Of a DNA stretch of 38,131 nt, positions 31,150 to 38,131 are shown in pieces (the first letter of the stretch is position 1; each line of letters opens with the position of its first letter). The stretch comes from an uncultured Oscillospiraceae bacterium (lineage in GTDB: Bacteria > Bacillota_A > Clostridia > Oscillospirales > Oscillospiraceae). Below the pieces are notes generated by a model. That model did no database searches, was not told the origin of the DNA, and saw only the letters and a list, made by a program, of their open reading frames with translations. The stretch covers positions 1 through 38,131 of the forward strand of contig CAJUAW010000006.1 in assembly GCA_910584605.1 (NCBI GenBank), read 5' to 3'. Position numbers and translations under genes: made by a program.

Positions 31150-32262
31150 CTAGGACTCCCCGGTGGCCTGCCGGAGCATATTCTCCGCCAGGATCCCATA
31201 GCCTCGGGTGGGGTCGTTGACCAGCACGTGGGTGACCGCCCCTACCAACCGTCCATTCTGCAGGATGGGAGAGCCGCTCATCCCCTGCACGATACCGCCG
31301 GTCGTCTCCAGCAGGGCCGGGTCGGTGACCTGGATCATCATGCTCCGGGTACCGTCTCCTTCGGGGTACAGGTGGGTAATCTCCACCTGAAACTCCTCCA
31401 CCTCATCGCCCTGGATATTGGTCAGAATGGTCGCCGGTCCGGTCTCCACCTGCTCCCGGCTGGCCACCTCCACCGGCTCCACCGCACTGCCCACCGTCTC
31501 CTGGGGCATCTGTCCAAAGATGCCCAGGTTGGTGTTGGCGTACAGGGTGCCCAGGTCCCGGGTCAAATCAAACTGTCCGTGGAGCTCGCCGGGTGCGCCG
31601 CTGGCCCCCTTCTTCACCTCCGACACGCTGGCCGGCATGATGCTGCCCGACTCCAGCGGCATGAGCATGGCGGTGTCCACGTCGTTGATGCCGTGGCCCA
31701 GCGCCCCGAACACGCCGCTATCCGGGTCATAGAAGGTCATGGTGCCGATGCCGGCCATGGAGTCCCGCAGCCAGACCCCCAGCTGGTAGACGCCCTGGCT
31801 GTTTTCCACCGCCGCCGCCGTCAGCTGGAGCTGCCGCTGGCCCCGCACCGCCTGGATAGTGAGGGGTTCGTCCTCGCTCTGCGCCACCAGGGCCTGGACC
31901 TCCTCGATGGTATCCACCTCGCCGCCGTTGATGTGGGTGATGACGTCACCCGCCTTCAGGCCGCAGTCCCGGCCGGGGTAGGAGGAGCCCTCCTCCGTCT
32001 CCACTGGGGACAGGCCCACCACCAGCACGCCGTCGGAGAACAGCTTGATGCCCACCGCCTTGCCCAGTGGGATCACCCTGCGGCCCACCGCAGCGGGGAG
32101 TTCCCCCTCTGCCGCTGCCTGCCGGGGCGCCGCCACTGCCGCCGGGGCTGACGCGGTCACTGCCGCCGCCCGGTCACCCGTCAGCGACAGAGACAGGCAG
32201 ACCGCCGCCCCCAAAAGCAGCAGTCCAAGCACACCCGGACCTTTCTTCTTTTCTTGTTCCAT
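31150..32262 (-). CDS. spoIVB: SpoIVB sporulation peptidase
   Basis: A 370-aa serine peptidase (family S55). It has an N-terminal membrane segment (about 10-28), an Ala-rich linker, a PDZ domain (about 80-150, CGLKAGDVITHINGGEVDT) and the peptidase domain with His190 (GALGHGI), Asp314 (VTDPALLE) and Ser329 (VQGMSGSPI), spaced as in the Bacillus enzyme. Made in the forespore, it cleaves SpoIVFA and so activates sigma-K in the mother cell. ATG at 32262 follows AGGGGGTGG; the longer frame to 32310 enters the upstream terminator. A GTATA element about 95 bases upstream might be part of a SigF/SigG promoter, but this is uncertain. Confidence 0.96.
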   Translation of the reverse strand: MEQEKKKGPGVLGLLLLGAAVCLSLSLTGDRAAAVTASAPAAVAAPRQAAAEGELPAAVGRRVIPLGKAVGIKLFSDGVLVVGLSPVETEEGSSYPGRDCGLKAGDVITHINGGEVDTIEEVQALVAQSEDEPLTIQAVRGQRQLQLTAAAVENSQGVYQLGVWLRDSMAGIGTMTFYDPDSGVFGALGHGINDVDTAMLMPLESGSIMPASVSEVKKGASGAPGELHGQFDLTRDLGTLYANTNLGIFGQMPQETVGSAVEPVEVASREQVETGPATILTNIQGDEVEEFQVEITHLYPEGDGTRSMMIQVTDPALLETTGGIVQGMSGSPILQNGRLVGAVTHVLVNDPTRGYGILAENMLRQATGES

Positions 32263-32285
32263 ACTTCCACCCCCTTGCCGCAAAT

Positions 32286-32322
32286 AAAAAAGAGCGGACG
32301 AGCCATTCACTCGCCCGCCCTT
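32286..32322 (-). terminator. Terminator of the 58-aa gene
   Basis: GAGCGGACGAG and CTCGCCCGCCC pair with wobbles; on the minus strand the stem is followed by TCTTTTTTATTT. It lies about 110 bases after the stop of the small gene at 32432 and directly before spoIVB. Confidence 0.7.
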
Positions 32323-32431
32323 TCATTATGGCCGGAGTTTTCACAATTCAACCGTGGGGAGGTATACCACCATTTCCAGCGGAACACTGCGGCAGTTTTT
32401 TCCAGCAATCAAACCAAACCAGCCGCGCAAG

Positions 32432-32608
32432 CTAAAATCGAAATTCTTCGGCCAGCATTTTCAGCTCCCCCAGGGTGGACACGGATATTTTGCTCTCCAG
32501 CAAGCGCAGCCGGGCTCTGGCGGGCATCTGATCCCAGTAGGACAGCAGAACTGCGTCGTGGCCCACCACATCCTGGGGCAGACGGTAATATTGCTCATAT
32601 TGTTCCAC
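32432..32608 (-). CDS. Small unknown protein (58 aa)
   Basis: GTG at 32608, preceded by GGAGG at seven bases, opens a 58-aa protein, MEQYEQYYRLPQDVVGHDAV and then a helical C-terminus LRLLESKISVSTLGELKMLA. The longer in-frame extension upstream contains the terminator of the next gene and is not coding. I do not recognise a family. It is acidic, soluble, and precedes spoIVB in the same direction but is separated from it by a terminator. Confidence 0.65.
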   Translation of the reverse strand: MEQYEQYYRLPQDVVGHDAVLLSYWDQMPARARLRLLESKISVSTLGELKMLAEEFRF

Positions 32609-32669
32609 AAAGCGCCCTCCTCTCCGGCCACAGTTTGCCCCGGAGAAGAGGATTTCATGCGCAAAACAC

Positions 32670-32699
32670 AAAAGGAGACCGCCCCTTTGGACGGTCTCC
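32670..32699 (-). terminator. Terminator of the 131-aa gene
   Basis: GGAGACCG (32674-32681) pairs with CGGTCTCC (32692-32699); the minus-strand sequence after the stem is CTTTTGTGTTTT. Confidence 0.75.
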
Positions 32700-32717
32700 C
32701 CCACCGAAATGGTCCTA

Positions 32718-33113
32718 TCAGTCCTGCTTCTCTTCCCCGGCGGACGGCTCCTCAAAGGACTCGGAGGTCTCCACCGGCTCATCATTGGTCTCGATCTCCT
32801 CCGCTGCCGCCTCGACCTCGGGGTCGCCGGGCTGCTTCAGCTCCGCGATGCGCTCCTGATTCGTCTCGATCAGGGCCTTGGAGGCGGTGATCCGCTCGCA
32901 GGCGGCGGCATAGCCGCCGTCGGGGGCCGCACCGTTCTCAGCGTAATACAGCTTGCCAATCTCGATATACGCCTTCTTGATGGCGTCCTCCTCGGCCATG
33001 TTGGCGGCCTTCAGCTTGGCGATCTCCGCCAGCCGCTTGGACTGGGCCACGCCCGCCTGAGCCAGATCGGTCGCTCTGTCCTTCAAAGTCTCAAAGGTGC
33101 TCTTCAGATCCAT
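32718..33113 (-). CDS. Coiled-coil protein of unknown function (131 aa)
   Basis: A 131-aa protein, MDLKSTFETLKDRATDLAQA onward, almost wholly helical with coiled-coil spacing; it continues with AEEDAIKKAYIEIGKLYYAEN and ends in a highly acidic tail (EAAAEEIETNDEPVETSE...). Similar small proteins are common in this group of clostridia, some with an added zinc ribbon, which is absent here. Start ATG at 33113 follows AAGGAGG. No promoter was assigned. Function unknown. Confidence 0.8.
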   Translation of the reverse strand: MDLKSTFETLKDRATDLAQAGVAQSKRLAEIAKLKAANMAEEDAIKKAYIEIGKLYYAENGAAPDGGYAAACERITASKALIETNQERIAELKQPGDPEVEAAAEEIETNDEPVETSESFEEPSAGEEKQD

Positions 33114-33237
33114 TACAGTAACCTCCTTAATGTACGGTTTCCCGTCTGTTGCCTCTATTCTAGCCGATTTTTTTTCGGGGCGCAAGGGGCTTTATCTTTA
33201 TTTAATGTTTTTTTCATCCGAAGTACAGCTGTCTTTT

Positions 33238-33271
33238 AAAAAACAGGCCCCCAGCACCCGCTGGGAGCCTG
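33238..33271 (-). terminator. Terminator of uraA
   Basis: CAGGCCCCCAGC (33244-33255) pairs with GCTGGGAGCCTG (33260-33271) with one mismatch; on the minus strand TTTTTTAAAA follows, 19 bases after the uraA stop. Confidence 0.85.
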
Positions 33272-33289
33272 CAGCTGCAGTCAAACAGC

Positions 33290-34636
33290 TCAATACCGGC
33301 CGAAATCCCCGGCGCGGCCCTGGGTCACGTCGGAGCCGAACTCGTAGTCCTTGCCGGGTAGGATGGCATTGAGGGCGATCCCCGCAATGGCCGCAATGGC
33401 CAGGGAGGTGAGGGTAATGTCGGCGCCGCCGATATGGAGGGTGAGGCCGGAGAACTCGTTGTTGAAGCCCCAGATCTTAAAGCCCAGGCCGCACACCATG
33501 ATGACAGCGGCGATGATCAGGTTCCGGGAGTTGGTGAAATCCACCCGGTTCTCCACCACGTTGCGCACGCCGATGGCGGAGATCATGCCGTAGAGGATGA
33601 AGGACACCCCGCCGATAATGGCGGTCGGGATGGAGTTGATGACCGCGGCGAATTTGGGGGAGAAGGACAGCACTACTGCGTAAATGGCAGCCAGGCGGAC
33701 CACCTTGGGGTCAAAGACCCGGGACAGCTCCAGCACGCCGGTATTCTCGCCGTAGGTAGTGTTGGCGGGGCCGCCGAACAGGCCGGCCAGAGCGGTGGCC
33801 ACGCCGTCGCCGGTGAGGGTGCGGTGCAGGCCGGGGTCCTCAATAAAATTCTCCTCCACGGTGGCGGAGATGGCGGACATGTCGCCAATGTGCTCCATCA
33901 TGGCGGCGATGGCGATGGGGGCCATGACCAGGACGGCGGTGATGTCAAACTTGGCCAGCACGAAGGGCTGCACGCCAACCGCCTTTGCGGCGGCCACCCC
34001 GGAGAAATCTACCTGGTTGGTGACCAGAGCCACCGCATAGGGGATCAGCACACCCAAGAGGATGGGGATGATCTTCACCATGCCCTTGCCCCAGATGTTG
34101 GCCACAACGATGACCGCAATGGACAGGATGGCCAGCCACCAGCAGGTGGAGGCGTTGTTGATGGCGCTGGGGGCCAGAGACAGGCCGATCAGAATGATGA
34201 TGGGACCGGTGACCACCGGGGGCAGGAAGCGCATCACCCGATGCACGCCCACCGCCTTGATCAGCCCGGCCAGGGCCAGATAGAGGAAGCCAGCCACCAC
34301 AATGCCGCCCAGCGCGTAGGGCAGCTTTTCCTCGCCGGACATCCCGGCGTAAATGCCGGAGTCCAGCTCAGCCACGGCGGCGAACCCCCCCAGGTAGGCA
34401 AAGGAGGAGCCCAGGAACGCAGGCACCTTCCACTTGGTGCAGAAGTGGAAAAACAGGGTTCCCAGGCCGGCAAAGAGCAGAGTGGTCTGAATGGACAGGG
34501 GCAGGCCGTAGCCCTGTACCAGGATGGGCACCAGAACGGTGGCCCCAAACATGGCGAACATGTGCTGAAGGCCCAGGATCAGCATCTTGGGCAGCCCCAG
34601 CTGCCGGGCATCGCGGATGGGTTCGTTGTGGTTCAT
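33290..34636 (-). CDS. uraA: Uracil permease (NCS2 family)
   Basis: A 448-aa membrane transporter of the NCS2 nucleobase family with about 14 helices. Motifs are LGLQHMFAMFGATVLVPIL at the start, FLGSSFAYLGGF, VVTGPIIILIGLSLA, MAPIAIAAMMEHIGDMSAIS with the family Glu, and GLFGGPANTTYGENTGVLELS. It imports uracil with protons. ATG at 34636 is preceded by AAAGGAG. Expression is controlled by the leader at 34665-34812 (leader peptide plus terminator). Confidence 0.95.
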   Translation of the reverse strand: MNHNEPIRDARQLGLPKMLILGLQHMFAMFGATVLVPILVQGYGLPLSIQTTLLFAGLGTLFFHFCTKWKVPAFLGSSFAYLGGFAAVAELDSGIYAGMSGEEKLPYALGGIVVAGFLYLALAGLIKAVGVHRVMRFLPPVVTGPIIILIGLSLAPSAINNASTCWWLAILSIAVIVVANIWGKGMVKIIPILLGVLIPYAVALVTNQVDFSGVAAAKAVGVQPFVLAKFDITAVLVMAPIAIAAMMEHIGDMSAISATVEENFIEDPGLHRTLTGDGVATALAGLFGGPANTTYGENTGVLELSRVFDPKVVRLAAIYAVVLSFSPKFAAVINSIPTAIIGGVSFILYGMISAIGVRNVVENRVDFTNSRNLIIAAVIMVCGLGFKIWGFNNEFSGLTLHIGGADITLTSLAIAAIAGIALNAILPGKDYEFGSDVTQGRAGDFGRY

Positions 34637-34664
34637 GTTGTTCTCCTTTCTCTCGCGTACACAT

Positions 34665-34691
34665 AAAAAAAGCAATCACTTATGTGATTGC
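34665..34691 (-). terminator. Attenuator terminator before uraA
   Basis: GCAATCAC-ATAA-GTGATTGC (complement of 34672-34691) is a perfect 8-bp stem with a 4-base loop followed by seven T on the minus strand. It lies three bases after the stop codon of a leader peptide and 29 bases before the uraA start, so uraA is expressed only when this terminator is avoided. Confidence 0.88.
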
Positions 34692-34693
34692 CG

Positions 34694-34753
34694 TCAACGA
34701 ATAGAAACAGAGAGGCCGCCAAACATGGGACCAGCATACAGCAGCGCAAACAT
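34694..34753 (-). CDS. Leader peptide of the uraA attenuator (19 aa)
   Basis: ATG at 34753 with a strong AAGGAGGGG ribosome site opens a 19-codon frame, MFALLYAGPMFGGLSVSIR, ending TGA at 34694, directly against the attenuator stem. The last codons are pyrimidine-rich (CTCTCTGTTTCTATTCG), so an RNA polymerase short of UTP would stall there. As in the enteric pyrBI leader, a ribosome close behind would then disrupt the terminator and let uraA be transcribed. Leader and hairpin are seen; the UTP mechanism is inference. No PyrR-binding loop was recognised. Confidence 0.7.
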   Translation of the reverse strand: MFALLYAGPMFGGLSVSIR

Positions 34754-34783
34754 GGCGTTCCCCTCCTTTTTTCTATCCGTGGT

Positions 34784-34812
34784 ATCATATCAAAAACTGC
34801 TCCCATGTGCAA
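34784..34812 (-). promoter_or_regulatory. Promoter of the uraA leader transcript
   Basis: TTGCAC (complement of 34807-34812), 17 bases, TATGAT (complement of 34784-34789), about 30 bases before the leader peptide start. Confidence 0.8.
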
Positions 34813-34831
34813 TTAGCAGTTTCCACAAAAT

Positions 34832-35494
34832 TCAAGCTCCATAGTTTCTTCTTCCTGTCCACAGATCCGCCCCGATCAGCGCCCCGCACCACACCAGCAG
34901 CAGAGTCAGGATCAGGATGGCGCAGTTGCGGAAAAAGTCCTGGGGCAGGAAGAGGATGATGGGGTCGGTCTGCCAGTCGAAGATCCAGTTGTCCTTTCCC
35001 GGGAAAAACAGGGCGTGGAAGAGGACAAAGGCCCGGTCGAAGTCCAGAGCCGCCAGTCCGCCCACGGCCAGGAAGGAGGCTCCCAGCCCAGCCGCCGCCC
35101 AGAAGCCCGGTCCCCGGCCCCAGAAACGGTAGGGGCGCACCCTTCCCACAAGGCGCCAGCCCAGCAGCAAGCCCAGTCCCACAACGGACAGCTTCAGCAC
35201 CCGCAGGTCCAGCAGGAACAGCCCCCGCACATCGGCGAAGTGGTCCGCCCCGGACTGGGAGAAGGACAGCACCCCGGCTGAGAAATCCTCCCGCTTGCCC
35301 AGACAGAAATCCATCATCTCGTCGTAGGCGGTTTCAATCTCCTCCCGGGTCAGCCCCCAGCCCTCCAGGCCCATGGGGCCAATGTGGGCATAGTAAAAAC
35401 TCCGGCACAGCAGGGGGACGGCGATGGCCCCCGTCAGCACCACCAGGGCGGTCAAAACGGACAGAGTGATGGACAGGGGCTTGCTGGTTTTCAT
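34832..35494 (-). CDS. Lit-like lipoprotein intramolecular transacylase (DUF1461/TIGR01906)
   Basis: A 220-aa membrane protein with four to five helices. It matches TIGR01906/DUF1461: N-terminal helix followed by a large external loop with GLTREEIETAYDEMMDFCLGK, HFADVRGLF (His85), later FHALFFPGKDNWIFDWQTDPIILFLP (His160), and a last helix. Members called Lit in Enterococcus move an acyl chain within diacylated lipoproteins, giving lyso-form lipoproteins; the two histidines are the key conserved residues. At least two lipoproteins (TrpX-like and serpin) occur in this window as possible substrates. GGAGG precedes the ATG. Confidence 0.85.
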   Translation of the reverse strand: MKTSKPLSITLSVLTALVVLTGAIAVPLLCRSFYYAHIGPMGLEGWGLTREEIETAYDEMMDFCLGKREDFSAGVLSFSQSGADHFADVRGLFLLDLRVLKLSVVGLGLLLGWRLVGRVRPYRFWGRGPGFWAAAGLGASFLAVGGLAALDFDRAFVLFHALFFPGKDNWIFDWQTDPIILFLPQDFFRNCAILILTLLLVWCGALIGADLWTGRRNYGA

Positions 35495-35517
35495 AGGATA
35501 CCTCCTGATGATTCAGA

Positions 35518-35547
35518 AAGCGGGCCCGGCATACCAGGCCCGCTTTT
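35518..35547 (-). terminator. Terminator of the cstA operon
   Basis: AAGCGGGCC and GGCCCGCTT form a long stem with near-perfect inner pairing (one mismatch) and T runs on the plus side; it lies 28 bases after the cstA stop. Confidence 0.85.
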
Positions 35548-35574
35548 TGCTCTGTTTGGATGGAACAGGGAAGT

Positions 35575-37290
35575 TTAGGCTTTCTTCTTGCCGCCGAAAA
35601 TGACCCGGCAGCCCTCAATGGCCAGCACAATGGCCAGCACAAAGAGCAGGGTGCCCAGAATGGCCTGAGCGTAGGTGCCCCAGTCCACGGTCTCCGCACC
35701 GGCGGCGATCAGCTTCACGCGGGCGGTGATGGTCTGGAACAGGGAGGTCAGGGTGACCACCAGCATAAAAGCCATGGGGATATAGAACATCTTGTTATTG
35801 CGGCCGATGTTGCCCAGCCAGGCACAGACGGTGAGCAGGGCCAGAGCAGCCAGCAGCTGGTTGGCGGCGCCGAACAGGGGCCAGATCTTGCCGTAGCCGG
35901 TCATGCCCAGGCCCACGCCCAGCACCACGGTGATGGCGGTGGCGACCAGGGGGTTGCACAGGGTGGCGCGGAAGCCGGTGACGTCCTTGTAGGTCTCGCC
36001 GGGGGCCAGCCAGAACTCCTGGAACATGTACCGGGCCAGACGGGTGGCGGTATCCAGAGAGGTCAGGCAGAAGGCGGACACGGTGAGGACCAGCAGAGCC
36101 TGAACGGTGGGCTGAGTGGCGGCCAGACCGGGGATGCAGGCCACCATCCGGGACAGGCCGGTGGCGAACACGGTAGTGGGGGTGCGCAGGCCGTCCAGGT
36201 ACTCCTGCCAGATGAAGCCCACGGCGCACAGGGAGATCAGGGCCAGGGCGCACTCGATGAGCATGCCGCCGTAAGCGATGGGCTTGGCGTCCTTCTCATG
36301 GTCCAGCTGCTTGGAGGTGGTGCCGGAGCCCACCAGGGAGTGGAAGCCGGAGATGGCGCCGCAGGCGATGGTGACGAACAGGGCGGGGAACATGGTGCCC
36401 AGGGAGGTGGCGCTGATGGTGTCCACCCAGCCGGTGAAGGCGGGGATCTCCATGCTCAGGTTGTTGCCGGTGATGCCCGCGCCCACAACGCCCACAAAGG
36501 CGATGATCATCATGCCGTAGAGCAAGAAGGAGGACAGGTAGTCACGGGGCTGGAGCAGAATCCACACCGGGGCCACCGAGGCGATCAGGATATACACGCC
36601 GATGATCCACATCCATACGTTGTTGCTCAGGTAGATGGGGTGGAAGTTCAGGCCGATGATCAGGCAGACCACGATGCCGATGACGCCCACCACGGTGGCC
36701 ACAGACAGGGGCGCGCCCCGGCGGTACACACACAGGCCGAAGATAATCGCCATCACGATGAACAAGATGGAGATCATAGCCACGGCGGCGTTGTCCTCAT
36801 TGTGGGCGCCGTCGGCGGTAAAGCCGTTGAAGGTGCCGGCCACGATGGAGGCGAAGGCGGCCACCACCAGCACCAAGGTCAGGTAAGAGAACACGATAAA
36901 CAGCTTCTTGGCCCGCTCGCCGATGTTGGCGGCCACCACCTCGCCCAGGGTCTGGCCCTTGTGGCGGATGGAGGCGAACAGCGCGCCGTAGTCATGGACG
37001 GCGCCGAAGAAGATGCCGCCGACGAGGACCCACAGCACCACGGGAACCCAGCCGAAGACGGCCGCCTGAATGGGGCCGTTAATGGGGCCGGCGCCGGCGA
37101 TGGAGGAAAAATGGTGTCCCATCAGGACAGGGGCTTTGGCAGGGACATAGTCCATGCCATCCTCCAGCTCATGAGCTGGAGTGGTCTTGGTGTCGTCCAC
37201 GCCCCACTGCTTGGCCAGCCAGCCGCCGTAAAAGATGTAACCGGCGATCAGAATGGCGCAGCCGACTAAAAGTACCAGTACTGCATTCAT
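35575..37290 (-). CDS. cstA: Carbon starvation protein CstA (peptide/pyruvate transporter family)
   Basis: A 571-aa membrane protein with about 15-16 helices of the CstA family. It opens VLVLLVGCAILIAGYIFYGGWLAKQWGVDD and contains VLMGHHFSSIAGAGPINGPI, FFGAVHDYGALFASIRHKGQTLGEV, FHSLVGSGTTSKQLDHEKDAKPIAYG and WPLFGAANQLLAALALL. CstA-type proteins import pyruvate or peptides in carbon-limited cells. ATG at 37290 is two bases after the stop of the 179-aa gene upstream; the longer frame to 37437 overlaps that gene. The pair is probably one operon from the promoter at 37890. Confidence 0.95.
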   Translation of the reverse strand: MNAVLVLLVGCAILIAGYIFYGGWLAKQWGVDDTKTTPAHELEDGMDYVPAKAPVLMGHHFSSIAGAGPINGPIQAAVFGWVPVVLWVLVGGIFFGAVHDYGALFASIRHKGQTLGEVVAANIGERAKKLFIVFSYLTLVLVVAAFASIVAGTFNGFTADGAHNEDNAAVAMISILFIVMAIIFGLCVYRRGAPLSVATVVGVIGIVVCLIIGLNFHPIYLSNNVWMWIIGVYILIASVAPVWILLQPRDYLSSFLLYGMMIIAFVGVVGAGITGNNLSMEIPAFTGWVDTISATSLGTMFPALFVTIACGAISGFHSLVGSGTTSKQLDHEKDAKPIAYGGMLIECALALISLCAVGFIWQEYLDGLRTPTTVFATGLSRMVACIPGLAATQPTVQALLVLTVSAFCLTSLDTATRLARYMFQEFWLAPGETYKDVTGFRATLCNPLVATAITVVLGVGLGMTGYGKIWPLFGAANQLLAALALLTVCAWLGNIGRNNKMFYIPMAFMLVVTLTSLFQTITARVKLIAAGAETVDWGTYAQAILGTLLFVLAIVLAIEGCRVIFGGKKKA

Positions 37291-37292
37291 GG

Positions 37293-37832
37293 TTATTTTT
37301 TCTCCTCTCCTAAATGATTTGCAGAGATTACACGGTCCGTCAGCCGTTTCAGGTCCTTTGCCAGGGCTCTCCCGGCCCGGTTGACGGTGAGTTCGCCGGT
37401 GGACAGGTCCACGGCGGCTATACGAAACTCCATCCATCCATGGAGCGATAGCTTATATTCCCGGCGCTTCTTCAGCTTTTTCAGCTGAGCCAGAGCGTCC
37501 GGTTGGGCGCTGCTGTACAGCGCCACGGCGGTGAGGTAGGTGTACATGTGCTGGGAGTGGGGACGCACCCGGGGTTCACCGTCGGCCAGGGTGCGCTGGA
37601 AGATCTCCTCCACCATGGCCCCGTCCAGCTCCTCCGCGTCCCACAGGTAGAGGTACTCATGGTTCTCCGCCGCCCACAGCTCCGCCTTCTTCACCAGCAC
37701 ATACTGGCTGTCCCGGGTGTGGTAGGAGCACAGAGCCTTCAGAGCGGAACCGTCATGGACCCCCTCCACGTCGTAATAGGCGGCGTAGGCGCTCTTCAGT
37801 TCCTCCAGGACCTGTTCACTGCGCTGAGACAC
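37293..37832 (-). CDS. Unknown 179-aa protein coupled to cstA
   Basis: A soluble 179-aa protein that I do not recognise. It has an N-terminal helical part (LEELKSAYAAYYDVEG), a central segment with several aromatic residues (YVLVKKAELWAAENHEYLYLWD) and a basic region KLKKRREYKLSLHGWMEFRIAAVDL. No membrane segment or signal peptide is seen. Its stop is two bases before the cstA ATG, so translation is probably coupled and it may act with the transporter, for instance as a regulator. Start is GTG at 37832 behind GAGGAAGG. Confidence 0.75.
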   Translation of the reverse strand: MSQRSEQVLEELKSAYAAYYDVEGVHDGSALKALCSYHTRDSQYVLVKKAELWAAENHEYLYLWDAEELDGAMVEEIFQRTLADGEPRVRPHSQHMYTYLTAVALYSSAQPDALAQLKKLKKRREYKLSLHGWMEFRIAAVDLSTGELTVNRAGRALAKDLKRLTDRVISANHLGEEKK

Positions 37833-37889
37833 GGACCTTCCTCGCTTTCTCTCCCGGCGGGATTTGTGAATAAATTATGAAGTATTACA

Positions 37890-37918
37890 ATCATACCAGA
37901 TACCTCCAGTTTTTTCAA
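37890..37918 (-). promoter_or_regulatory. Promoter of the cstA operon
   Basis: TTGAAA (complement of 37913-37918), 17 bases, TATGAT (complement of 37890-37895), about 60 bases upstream of the GTG start at 37832. Confidence 0.75.
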
Positions 37919-38005
37919 GAAAAACCTTTGGTGTATCCGCACAAAATACATTTATTTTTATCCTCCTTTTTCGCTTTAGCGCACAAAGCCAGGGCCGCAC
38001 AGTCT

Positions 38006-38055
38006 GTTGACAACCATGTTCTAACGTTGACAACCATGCTCTAAAAAGGTAAAAT
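38006..38055 (+). promoter_or_regulatory. Tandem 20-bp repeat over a SigA promoter
   Basis: Two head-to-tail copies of a 20-bp unit, GTTGACAACCATG(T/C)TCTAA plus one base, occupy 38006-38025 and 38026-38045. The second copy supplies the -35 TTGACA (38027-38032), followed after 17 bases by TAAAAT (38050-38055). Each unit contains GTTG-A-CAAC, a short palindrome. Two turns of helix separate the copies, as expected for cooperative operator sites. The gene at 38096 is the target. Confidence 0.7.
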
Positions 38056-38095
38056 AAGCAAGCTTGATTTTCCCAATTTTTCGGAGGTGTATCCC

Positions 38096-38131
38096 TTGGA
38101 CAAGGAATCGACCGTCCCCCAGTGGGAGCGG
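38096..38131 (+). CDS. N-terminus of unknown gene, runs off the right edge
   Basis: TTG at 38096 with CGGAGG upstream starts a frame reading MDKESTVPQWER to the window edge. Promoter, ribosome site and open frame agree, but twelve residues do not allow a family assignment. Confidence 0.5.
   Translation, partial: MDKESTVPQWER

Noticed and set aside
35560..37269. 569-aa frame opposite cstA
   Set aside because: Low-complexity Gly/His/Gln antisense frame; the opposite strand encodes a clear CstA.
37291..37437. Upstream extension of the cstA frame
   Set aside because: Overlaps the 179-aa gene; ATG at 37290 starts the family-typical N-terminus.

Overview
The window comes from a GC-rich, endospore-forming clostridium. 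The gene set (spo0A, spoIVB, dipicolinate synthase genes, split transketolase, Gram-positive type S12, a Trp T-box) and the high GC of the right three quarters suggest a gut Oscillospiraceae-type bacterium (Flavonifractor/Lawsonibacter/Pseudoflavonifractor-like). This placement is inference from gene content, not from a database match.

Region 1 (1 to about 9985) is accessory DNA with visibly lower GC than the rest. It holds a gene leaving the left edge, a 187-aa unknown gene, a promoter covered by a perfect 24-bp palindrome, two small genes (one a CxxC...CxxC protein of 51 aa), and three tandem, tightly coupled dynamin-like GTPase genes. A second promoter with a leader hairpin then precedes a conjugative-element/phage-type module: DUF932 protein, YqaJ-type nuclease, a four-cysteine protein, DUF3846 protein and a sigma-70-like protein. 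The right edge abuts a 5'-truncated dpaA (spoVFA) that keeps only its NAD-binding half, followed by intact dpaB (spoVFB). The element therefore sits inside a sporulation gene, as skin-type elements do; no recombinase is visible in the window.

Region 2 (10 to 19 kb) is chromosomal: dpaB; a divergent ribbon-helix-helix/XRE regulator pair with twin operators; split transketolase; an ECF sigma factor with a likely membrane-anchored partner; and a TrpXYZ-type ABC transporter under a tryptophan T-box leader (specifier UGG); then a PRTase-like protein with a degenerate PRPP loop.

Region 3 (19 to 24.2 kb) is the str operon on the minus strand (L7Ae-like, rpsL, rpsG, fusA, tuf). The upstream promoter is built into two palindromes and tuf has its own promoter.

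Region 4 (24.2 to 38.1 kb) has a serpin lipoprotein, a ferredoxin, a CBS/CorC protein, a CLC antiporter, a VOC protein, an acyltransferase-3 protein lacking its usual histidine, a TSCPD protein, spoIVB-spo0A, small unknown genes, uraA behind a complete leader-peptide/terminator attenuator, a Lit-like lipoprotein transacylase, and cstA with an unknown upstream partner. The window ends in a new gene whose promoter carries a 20-bp tandem repeat.

The most promising leads are the three-GTPase operon with its palindromic operator, the interruption of dpaA by the element, and the uraA leader-peptide attenuator. All positions and motifs were read by eye; family assignments rest on recognised motifs and were not searched against databases.
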